DNA of 64,000 nt from Dokdonella_A sp044227025. GTDB taxonomy: Bacteria; Pseudomonadota; Gammaproteobacteria; Xanthomonadales; Rhodanobacteraceae. The stretch covers positions 434,001-498,000 of the forward strand of contig NZ_JBGAFX010000001.1 in NCBI RefSeq assembly GCF_044227025.1, in the 5' to 3' direction. Made by a program: the position numbers and the translations under genes. How positions within the stretch are numbered: the stretch's first letter is position 1; every line of letters begins with the position of its first letter. The notes under the pieces are model-generated. The model did not search any database and had not been told where the DNA came from. It saw only the letters and a list, made by a program, of their open reading frames with translations. This document shows positions 46,397 through 53,805 of the stretch, in pieces.

Positions 46397-47083
46397 ATGA
46401 CCCTTGCACACGGCGCGTCCGCGCCCGCGTTTTCCGACCCCGCCGGCGACGTGCTGCTGCCCGGCGCTGCCGGTCTCATCGAACTCGCCTGCCGCGTCCC
46501 CGCCGCGGGGATCGAACCGCGCGCCGGCGTGGCGATCATTGCCCACCCGCATCCGTTGCAGGGTGGCACGATGCACAACAAGGTCGTCACGGTCACCGAG
46601 CGTGCGCTGCTGGAACTCGGGCTCGCGACCGTGCGCTTCAATTTCCGCGGCGTCGGTCGCAGCGAAGGGCCGCACGACAACGGCATCGGCGAGACCGACG
46701 ATCTGGTCGCGATCGCGCAGTGGGCGCGCGCGCAACGGCCTGGGGACGTGCTGTGGTTGGCCGGGTTCTCGTTCGGCAGCTACGTGACCTTGCGCGCGGC
46801 CGGTCGCGTGCAGCCGGCGCAACTGGTACTGATCGCGCCGCCGGTCGGGCGCTGGGATCTTGCCGGGGTGGCTGCGCCGGCCTGTCCGTGGCTGATCGTG
46901 CAAGGCGAAGAAGACGAAGTCGTCGACGCGAACGCGGTGTCCGAATGGGCTTCGGCCCTGCAGCCGCCGGCGCAACTGATCCGCATGCCGGAGACCGGGC
47001 ATTTCTTCCACCGCCGCCTGATGGACCTGCGTGGCGCGCTGAGGAATGCGCTTGGCGCGAACCTTCCGCCCGCGCGCGCATGA
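46397..47083 (+). CDS. Alpha/beta hydrolase
   Basis: 228 residues. The motifs are AIIAHPHPLQGGTMHNKV near the oxyanion site, nucleophile elbow GFSFGSYV, acid in VQGEEDEVVDA and His in ETGHFFH. It fits the small YlbL/CocE-like hydrolases with the HPHPxxGG signature. The substrate is unknown. The stop overlaps the zapE start by ATGA. Confidence 0.85.
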   Translation: MTLAHGASAPAFSDPAGDVLLPGAAGLIELACRVPAAGIEPRAGVAIIAHPHPLQGGTMHNKVVTVTERALLELGLATVRFNFRGVGRSEGPHDNGIGETDDLVAIAQWARAQRPGDVLWLAGFSFGSYVTLRAAGRVQPAQLVLIAPPVGRWDLAGVAAPACPWLIVQGEEDEVVDANAVSEWASALQPPAQLIRMPETGHFFHRRLMDLRGALRNALGANLPPARA

Positions 47084-48192
47084 ATCGCGAGGTCGACACG
47101 GCGACGCGCGGCGTGACGCCGGGCGGGCGCTACGACACCGGCATCGCAGCCGGCGAATGGCAAGCCGATCCGGCACAGCGTGCGGTGCTGCCGGCGTTCG
47201 ACCGGTTGTACGGCGAGCTTTTGCTGCCGCACGCACCTTCGCTGTGGCAGCGCTTGCGCGGCGAGCGGCCGCCGGCGCCGCGCGGCATCTACCTGTGGGG
47301 CCGCGTCGGTCGCGGCAAGACGTTCCTGACCGAACTGTTCTACGCCGCGCTGCCGACCACACGCAAGCGGCGCGTGCATTTCCATCGCTTCATGCAGGAC
47401 GTGCACGCCGAGCTGCGCACGCTCGAGGGGCACAGCGATCCGCTCGTCGACATCGCCATGCGCCTCGCCGCGGAACTGCGCGTGCTCGTGCTCGACGAGT
47501 TCTTCGTCGGCGACATCGGCGACGCGATGATCCTCGCCAACCTGCTGCGTGCACTGTTCGAGCGCGGCGTGGTGCTGGTCACGACCTCGAACACGCCGCC
47601 GCACGCGCTGTACAAGGACGGCCTGCAGCGCGAGCGCTTCCTGCCCGCGATCGCGCTGCTCGAACAGCACTGCGAGGTGGTTGAGCTGGTTTCCGCGACC
47701 GACTGGCGCCTGCGTGCGCTGAAACAGGCGCCGGTCTATTACACGCCGCCCGGTGCGGCGGCCGAACGCGCGATGCAGGCCGCGTTCCAGCGCGTCGCAC
47801 ACGGCGAGCTGCGGCGCGACTTCGGACTCGTCCTCAACGATCGCGAAGTGCCGGTGCATGCGGAGGCGGACGGCGCGATCTGGTTCGAGTTCGAGGCCTT
47901 GTGCGAAGGCCCGCGCGGCGTCGCCGACTACATCGAGCTGGTGCGCGCGTACCACACGCTGCTGGTCTCGAATGTTCCGCAGTTCACCCCGCAGACCGAC
48001 GACGCGGCGCGCCGCTTCGTCGAACTCGTCGACGAGGTGTACGACCACGGCGTGAATCTGGTGTTGTCCGCGGCGGCGCCGATCGTCGAGTTGTACGATG
48101 GCGAGCGCCTGCGCGCCGAGTTCGCCCGCACCGAGTCGCGCCTGATCGAGATGCAGAGCGAGGACTACCTCGCGCGCGAACATCGGCCGTAG
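47080..48192 (+). CDS. zapE: ZapE, AFG1-family cell division ATPase
   Basis: 370 residues of the AFG1 ATPase family. Walker A is YLWGRVGRGKTFL, Walker B is LRVLVLDEFFVGDIGDAM, sensor TTSNTPP. Characteristic features are HFHRFMQDVH and DDAARRFVELVDEVYDHGVNLVLSA. ZapE destabilises FtsZ polymers during constriction. The start at 47080 overlaps the hydrolase stop. Confidence 0.93.
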   Translation: MNREVDTATRGVTPGGRYDTGIAAGEWQADPAQRAVLPAFDRLYGELLLPHAPSLWQRLRGERPPAPRGIYLWGRVGRGKTFLTELFYAALPTTRKRRVHFHRFMQDVHAELRTLEGHSDPLVDIAMRLAAELRVLVLDEFFVGDIGDAMILANLLRALFERGVVLVTTSNTPPHALYKDGLQRERFLPAIALLEQHCEVVELVSATDWRLRALKQAPVYYTPPGAAAERAMQAAFQRVAHGELRRDFGLVLNDREVPVHAEADGAIWFEFEALCEGPRGVADYIELVRAYHTLLVSNVPQFTPQTDDAARRFVELVDEVYDHGVNLVLSAAAPIVELYDGERLRAEFARTESRLIEMQSEDYLAREHRP

Positions 48193-48226
48193 GGCGGGGC
48201 TTCGAAGACGCCTGTATCCTAGCCGG

Positions 48227-49045
48227 ATGAGCATCGACCACGGACCCCTCGGTCGCGCCGTCGCCTACGCGAGCCGCCACGACGCCGGGCTGCTGTTTCC
48301 GATACCGCGCAGCCTTGGCCGCGCCGAACTCGGCATCCCCGAGCCGCTGCCGTTCGACGGCGTCGACGTGTGGAACGCGTACGAACTGTCGTGGCTCGAC
48401 GCGCGTGGCAAGCCGCAGGTCGCACTGGCCGAATTCCGCGTGCCGGCGAGCTCGCCGAACATCATCGAATCGAAGTCGTTCAAGCTCTACCTCAACAGCC
48501 TCAACCAGGAATGCGTCGCGTCACCGGCCGCGCTCGCGGCATTGCTCGAGCGCGACCTGTCGAATGCCGCGTCGGCACCGGTCGGCGTCGAGCTGATCGC
48601 GCCGTCACGTTTCGCCGGTTTGTCGCTGTGCGAACTCGAGGGCGAGTCGATCGACACGCAGGAGATCGACATCGACGACTACGGTCCGCCGAATGCCGAG
48701 CATCTGGACAGCGCCGGTGGGACGGTCGAGGAGGTGCTGGTGTCAGACCTGCTGAAGTCCAACTGCCCGGTCACCGGCCAGCCGGACTGGGCCAGCGTGC
48801 AGCTGCGCTACCGCGGGCCGCGCATCGATCGCGCCGGCCTGTTGCGCTACCTCGTCTCCTATCGCGAGCATTCGGGCTTTCACGAGCAGTGCGTCGAGCG
48901 CATTTTCGTCGACGTGATGCGGCGCTGCACACCGACCGTGCTCGAGGTGTACGCCCGCTACACGCGCCGCGGCGGGCTCGACATCAACCCCTGGCGCGGC
49001 AGCGCCGGCCGCCGGCCGCCGAATCCGCGTGGAGCTCGCCAATAG
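48227..49045 (+). CDS. queF: NADPH-dependent 7-cyano-7-deazaguanine reductase QueF
   Basis: 272 residues, the long (type II) QueF with two tunnelling-fold halves. The substrate motif is ASSPNIIESKSFKLYLNSL and the catalytic Cys is in LLKSNCPVTGQPDWA, with ESGFHEQC-like SGFHEQCVE near the C-terminus. It reduces preQ0 to preQ1 in queuosine synthesis. Confidence 0.95.
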   Translation: MSIDHGPLGRAVAYASRHDAGLLFPIPRSLGRAELGIPEPLPFDGVDVWNAYELSWLDARGKPQVALAEFRVPASSPNIIESKSFKLYLNSLNQECVASPAALAALLERDLSNAASAPVGVELIAPSRFAGLSLCELEGESIDTQEIDIDDYGPPNAEHLDSAGGTVEEVLVSDLLKSNCPVTGQPDWASVQLRYRGPRIDRAGLLRYLVSYREHSGFHEQCVERIFVDVMRRCTPTVLEVYARYTRRGGLDINPWRGSAGRRPPNPRGARQ

Positions 49046-49179
49046 CGAACGGATCACGCCCGCGGGCAGCGAGCGTGCCATGATGCGAATTGTAACGATG
49101 CCGTATCGCAAGCACTCATTCGCTGTTAAGCGCGATGGGGTGTAATGTGCGGGTCCTGCAACGCAGAGGAGAGCGGACG

Positions 49180-49503
49180 ATGGCAAACGATCCCAAGAAG
49201 CCGGATTTTTCCAACGTGCAGAGCGGAGCGCAGTCGTCTGCTCCGCCGCCGGCGCCGAAAGCGGATTTCGGCAATGTGCAGTCCGGGGTGAAATCGACCG
49301 CTACCGTGGTCGAACGCGCCGCGACGACCTACACGGTCGTCAAGGGTGACAGCCTTTCGAAGATCGCCAAGCATTTCTACGGCAACGCGAATCGCTGGCA
49401 CCCGATCTTCGACGCCAACCGTGATCAGCTTGACGATCCGGACCGGATCAAGCCCGGCCAAGTGCTGAAGATTCCTGCCGCCGATACGGACACCCACGCC
49501 TGA
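49180..49503 (+). CDS. Small LysM domain protein
   Basis: 107 residues. A duplicated short motif (PDFSNVQSGAQSS and ADFGNVQSGVKST) is followed by a single C-terminal LysM domain (YTVVKGDSLSKIAKHFYGNANRW, then KPGQVLKIP). There is no signal peptide. LysM domains bind peptidoglycan; cytoplasmic single-LysM proteins of this kind resemble YgaU/Kbp. A strong AGAGGAG site precedes the ATG. Confidence 0.82.
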   Translation: MANDPKKPDFSNVQSGAQSSAPPPAPKADFGNVQSGVKSTATVVERAATTYTVVKGDSLSKIAKHFYGNANRWHPIFDANRDQLDDPDRIKPGQVLKIPAADTDTHA

Positions 49504-49523
49504 CAACCCTGGAGGTTTTGACG

Positions 49524-50018
49524 ATGATCAAGCAACGCCCGCAGTTCATCCTGATTGCCGCGATCACCGGCGCGCTCGCCCTGTCCGCGTGTGGCAAGAA
49601 CGAGCCGCACCCGGCACCCAGCACCCCCGCACCGGCACCTGCGCCGACGCCGCCACCACCGCCGCCGCCGCCGGTTGCACCGGCGCCTGCCCCGGTCGCC
49701 GTCGCTTCGCTCGACCTCGGCTCGGCCGTCGGCCCGGACCAGAAGGTCACGACCGCGACGACGACATTCACGCCGAAGGACACGATCTATGCCGCGGTGT
49801 CGACGACCGGCACCTCGCCGAACGCCGTGCTCGCGGCCAAGTGGACGTTCCAGGATGGCCAGACCGTCAACGAGTCGAACCAGACCATCGCACCGAACGG
49901 CCCGGCCGTGACCGCGTTCCACATCAGCAAGCCGGATGGCTGGCCGGTCGGCAACTACAAGGTCGAGATTTCCCTCAACGGCCAGTCGGCCGCGAGCAAG
50001 GATTTCTCGGTGAAGTGA
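49524..50018 (+). CDS. Lipoprotein with proline-rich linker
   Basis: 164 residues. A lipoprotein signal (ITGALALSACGK) is followed by a Pro/Ala-rich linker (25-52) and a beta-rich domain (TTFTPKDTIYAAVSTTG, AKWTFQDGQTVNES, GWPVGNYKVEISLNG) that looks like an immunoglobulin-like fold. It starts 20 bases after the LysM gene, probably in one operon. GGAGG 8 bases upstream fixes the ATG at 49524. Function unknown. Confidence 0.8.
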   Translation: MIKQRPQFILIAAITGALALSACGKNEPHPAPSTPAPAPAPTPPPPPPPPVAPAPAPVAVASLDLGSAVGPDQKVTTATTTFTPKDTIYAAVSTTGTSPNAVLAAKWTFQDGQTVNESNQTIAPNGPAVTAFHISKPDGWPVGNYKVEISLNGQSAASKDFSVK

Positions 50019-50045
50019 TCGGGCGCTGCATCGCCGCTTGAACGA

Positions 50046-50075
50046 AGGGCGCGGAGCGATCCGCGCCCTTTCTTG
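50046..50075 (+). terminator. Rho-independent terminator after the LysM-lipoprotein pair
   Basis: The stem GGGCGCGGA-gcga-TCCGCGCCC is followed by TTTCTTG. Confidence 0.8.
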
Positions 50076-50127
50076 TTGCGCGGTTCAGTGGCATCCCTCG
50101 TCGAGCCGCGTGGGGTGTGCGGTTTGC

Positions 50128-50235
50128 CTTGTCCTGGACAAGCACTGCGCTGCAGGCGGCGCGGACAGCGAAGCCGGCCGCGAAGCGGCGAAGGGCAGGA
50201 TGCCCGCAGCCACAGAAGGAAACCGGCCCGCAGGG
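50128..50235. repeat. Fragment resembling the arms of the 62.3-62.9 kb inverted-repeat element
   Basis: The palindrome CTTGTCCTGGACAAG (50128-50142) and the run AAACCGGCCCGCAGGG (50220-50235) both match parts of the arms of the element at 62300-62899. They lie in a 262-bp gene-free gap. Possibly a decayed copy. Confidence 0.4.
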
Positions 50236-50280
50236 TTGTCGAACACTCCGGGAAGTGGATCGGTCACAAGACCGACCGCC

Positions 50281-51225
50281 TCACATCGAGAACTCGTGTT
50301 CCTCGCTGGCGAAACCGAGCGTGACCGCGCCGGTGCCCACGTTGACCATGCCGGTCACGCTCATCGGCGCCTCGTACAGCGTGACCCCGTGTTCGGCGCA
50401 AACCATCTTGAGCGATGCGTAGCCGGGCAACGCGTCGAGCTCCTCCAGTCGACCGCCATAGCTGATGCACAGGGTCGGCGTGAGCAGGCCGGCGCGCACG
50501 CGCTTGATCGCGTGGTTGAACAGCGTCTCCGCGCCGTGCTCGAAGCCGCGCACCTTGGCGATCGGTCCGGTGGTGCCGCGATAGCCGCGCAGCAGCGGCT
50601 TGATGTCGAGTGCGGTGCCGAGCGCGGCGCTGAACCAGCCGACGCTGCGATCGCCCTTCTTCTGCGCACGTGCGCGCATGTAGTAGAGATCGCGCACGAC
50701 CATGAAGCCGTAGGTGTTGTGGGCGAGGTATTCGAGCCGCTCGCGGATCTGCCCCGGATTTTGCCCGGCTGCGCGCAGGCGTACCGCCTCGACGGTGGTG
50801 ATGCCTTGCGCCGCGAACAGGTTCTCGGTATCGATCACGCGCATCAGGAATGGCCCGCTCACGCCGGCGTCGCGGCGGATAGGCCGGTAGTCGGTCAGGA
50901 TCGCGAAGCTCGCCTTGCTCGCGTTCGCGTGCACGCCGCTGCGGGTCGACATCAGGGTCAGGCAGAACACGCAGTCGTAGTCGACGACGAGGCGGCGCAG
51001 GAACAGGTCGCGGATCTCCTCGACGCTGAACGGTTCGGTTTCCGCCGCATGACTGCGCGCACCGAGGTCGTTGTCGAGGAAGCGCTGGCGCACGGCCGGG
51101 TCGCGGTTGTCGACGAAGGTATCGTTGTCGACGAAGGTCGTGATTGGCAGGATTTCGATGCGGTGCTCGTGCAGGAAATCGCCGGGCAGGTCGCAGGCCG
51201 AATCCACCACGATGCCGATGCGCAT
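50281..51225 (-). CDS. DegV-family fatty acid-binding protein
   Basis: 314 residues with DegV features: IGIVVDSACDLP at the N-terminus, ITTFVDNDTF, LMSTRSGVHANA in place of the usual SGTYQSA region, and AVTLGF at the end. DegV/FakB proteins bind fatty acids for phosphorylation by FakA. A fakA gene is not in this window, and the Ser-containing loop is atypical, so ligand binding should be treated as inferred. Confidence 0.82.
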   Translation of the reverse strand: MRIGIVVDSACDLPGDFLHEHRIEILPITTFVDNDTFVDNRDPAVRQRFLDNDLGARSHAAETEPFSVEEIRDLFLRRLVVDYDCVFCLTLMSTRSGVHANASKASFAILTDYRPIRRDAGVSGPFLMRVIDTENLFAAQGITTVEAVRLRAAGQNPGQIRERLEYLAHNTYGFMVVRDLYYMRARAQKKGDRSVGWFSAALGTALDIKPLLRGYRGTTGPIAKVRGFEHGAETLFNHAIKRVRAGLLTPTLCISYGGRLEELDALPGYASLKMVCAEHGVTLYEAPMSVTGMVNVGTGAVTLGFASEEHEFSM

Positions 51226-51506
51226 AGCATGTCCTCCGCTGCCGCGCCGTGCGCCCCTTCACCGAACGACCGTCCGGCGGCACACAAGCGGCCTCGGCGC
51301 AACACTAGCACGTGGCATGCCATGCATGGATCGTGCGCTGCAGCGAAAACCACTGCCCGGCGTATCGGCCGATCGCTTCATCGAAGGCGCCGAACGCGCG
51401 ACAATGGGCGGCTGCACCGGCCCCATCGAGGGCGTGTCGCACCCCCAAACCCGCGCGCCCAGCCATCCGGCGACGGCGCCCGTCCACGACGAGGTTGATC
51501 CGCCCC

Positions 51507-53729
51507 ATGAGCGACAGTCCGAAGATCCTCTACACGCTGACCGACGAAGCCCCCTGGCTCGCGACGCAGTCGCTGCTGCCGATCGTGCAGGCGTTCGCTG
51601 GCCGCGCCGGCATCGCGGTCGAGACGCGCGACATCTCGCTCGCGGCACGCATCCTCGCCCAGTTCCCGGACCTGCTCGGCGCGCGCAAGGTGGCCGACGA
51701 TCTGGCCGAACTCGGCCGCCTCGCGACGACCCCGCAAGCGAACATCATCAAGCTGCCGAACATCAGCGCGTCGGTGCCGCAGCTGAAGGCCGCGATCCGC
51801 GAACTGCAATCGCAGGGCTGGCCGCTGCCGCAGTATCCGGACGAGCCGAAGGACGACGCCGAAAAGGACGCCAAGGCACGCTACGACAAGGTCAAGGGCA
51901 GCGCGGTGAATCCAGTGCTGCGCGAGGGCAATTCCGATCGCCGCGCGCCATTGTCGGTCAAGAACTACGCGCGCAAGCATCCGCACAGGATGGGCGCGTG
52001 GAGCGGTGATTCGAAGACGCACGTCGCGCACATGGACAGCGGCGACTTCTACGGCAGCGAAACCTCGACCGTGGTCGAACAGCCGACGAACGTGCAGATC
52101 GCCTGGACCGGCAAGGACGGCTCGACCCGGGTGCTGAAGGAAAAAACCGCGCTCAAGGCCGGCGAGATCATCGATGCCGCGGTGATGAACCGCAAGGCGC
52201 TGGCCACGTTCGTCGACGCACAGATCGCCGACGCGAAAGCGCGGGGCGTGCTGTTCTCGCTGCACCTCAAGGCGACCATGATGAAGGTGTCCGACCCGAT
52301 CATGTTCGGCGTCGTCGTCAGCGAGTTTTACAAGGAAGCGCTGGCCAAGCATGCCGACGTGTTGAAGCAGCTCGGCTTCGACCCGAACAACGGCATCGGC
52401 GACCTGCATGCGCGCATCGCGAGCCTGCCGGCGGCGCAGCGCGACGCGATCGAGGCCGATCTCGCAGCGCAGTACGCGACGCGCCCGGCGCTCGCGATGG
52501 TCAACTCCGACAAGGGCATCACCAACCTGCACGTGCCGAGCGACGTCATCGTCGACGCATCGATGCCGGCGATGATCCGCGATTCCGGCGGCATGTGGAA
52601 CGCGCAAGGCAAGTTGCAGGACACCAAGGCGGTGATCCCGGACCGCTGCTACGCCGGCATCTACGAAGTCGTCATCGACGACTGCAAGGCGCACGGTGCG
52701 TTCGACCCCGCGACGATGGGCAGCGTGCCGAACGTCGGCCTGATGGCGCAGGCGGCCGAGGAATACGGGTCGCACGACAAGACGTTCCAGCTCGCCGCCG
52801 ACGGTGTCGTGCGGGTAGTCGACGACGCAGGCAAGGTGCTGCTGGAGCAGCCGGTCGAAGCCGGCGACATCTTCCGCATGTGCCAGACGAAGGACCTGCC
52901 GGTACAGGATTGGGTCAAGCTCGCGGTCACGCGCGCGCGCCTGAGCAACACCCCCGCGGTGTTCTGGCTGGATGCGAAGCGCGCGCACGACGCGCAGCTG
53001 ATCCGCAAGGTCGAGCGGTACCTGAAGGACCACGACACCCGCGGCCTGGACATTCGCATCCTTTCCCCGGTCGACGCGATGCGCCTTTCGCTCGCGCGCA
53101 TCCGCCGGGGCGAGGACACGATCTCGGTCACCGGCAACGTATTGCGCGACTACCTAACCGACCTGTTCCCGATCATGGAACTGGGCACCAGCGCGAAGAT
53201 GCTGTCGATCGTGCCGCTGATGGCCGGTGGCGGCCTGTTCGAGACCGGCGCCGGAGGTTCGGCGCCCAAGCACGTGCAACAGTTCGTGCAGGAGGACTAC
53301 CTGCGCTGGGATTCGCTCGGAGAATTCCTCGCGCTCGCCGCGTCACTCGAGCATCTTGCCGAACGCCATGACAGCGCGGCGGCACGCGTGCTCGCGCGCA
53401 CGCTCGACCAGGCGAACGGGCGCATCCTCGACGAAGACCGCTCGCCCGCGCGCAAGGTCGGCGAACTCGACAACCGCGGCAGCCATTTCTATCTCGCGCT
53501 GTATTGGGCGCAGGCGCTCGCCGCGCAGGACGACGACGCGGCACTCAAGGCGAAGTTCGCACCGCTCGCGCAAACACTGGCGCAGAACGAGGCGAAGATC
53601 GTCGCCGAACTCGCCGCCGTGCAGGGCAAGCAGGTCGACATCGGTGGCTATTACCACCCGGATGCCGACAAGGCCAGCCGCGCAATGCGCCCGAGCGCGA
53701 CCTTGAACGCAACGCTGGCGACGCTTTGA
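51507..53729 (+). CDS. icd: Monomeric NADP-dependent isocitrate dehydrogenase
   Basis: 740 residues, the length of the monomeric IDH class. Class signatures are PNISASVPQLKAAIRELQ, NPVLREGNSDRRAP, KNYARKHPHRMG, LHLKATMMKVSDPIMFG and KHVQQFVQEDYLRWDSLGE. It converts isocitrate to 2-oxoglutarate in the TCA cycle. The ATG at 51507 starts the conserved N-terminus. Confidence 0.96.
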   Translation: MSDSPKILYTLTDEAPWLATQSLLPIVQAFAGRAGIAVETRDISLAARILAQFPDLLGARKVADDLAELGRLATTPQANIIKLPNISASVPQLKAAIRELQSQGWPLPQYPDEPKDDAEKDAKARYDKVKGSAVNPVLREGNSDRRAPLSVKNYARKHPHRMGAWSGDSKTHVAHMDSGDFYGSETSTVVEQPTNVQIAWTGKDGSTRVLKEKTALKAGEIIDAAVMNRKALATFVDAQIADAKARGVLFSLHLKATMMKVSDPIMFGVVVSEFYKEALAKHADVLKQLGFDPNNGIGDLHARIASLPAAQRDAIEADLAAQYATRPALAMVNSDKGITNLHVPSDVIVDASMPAMIRDSGGMWNAQGKLQDTKAVIPDRCYAGIYEVVIDDCKAHGAFDPATMGSVPNVGLMAQAAEEYGSHDKTFQLAADGVVRVVDDAGKVLLEQPVEAGDIFRMCQTKDLPVQDWVKLAVTRARLSNTPAVFWLDAKRAHDAQLIRKVERYLKDHDTRGLDIRILSPVDAMRLSLARIRRGEDTISVTGNVLRDYLTDLFPIMELGTSAKMLSIVPLMAGGGLFETGAGGSAPKHVQQFVQEDYLRWDSLGEFLALAASLEHLAERHDSAAARVLARTLDQANGRILDEDRSPARKVGELDNRGSHFYLALYWAQALAAQDDDAALKAKFAPLAQTLAQNEAKIVAELAAVQGKQVDIGGYYHPDADKASRAMRPSATLNATLATL

Positions 53730-53805
53730 CGTCACGCATTGGATGAGCCGGGCAAGCTCGGCTCTGCGAGAGCAGACGGCTCTGCGTTTGTAGGACGGCG
53801 CGGCG

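Noticed and set aside
45601..47079. Upstream extension of the zapE frame to 863 codons
   Set aside because: The stretch before 47080 overlaps the hydrolase and the antisense of the beta-helix gene; ZapE has its normal length from 47080.
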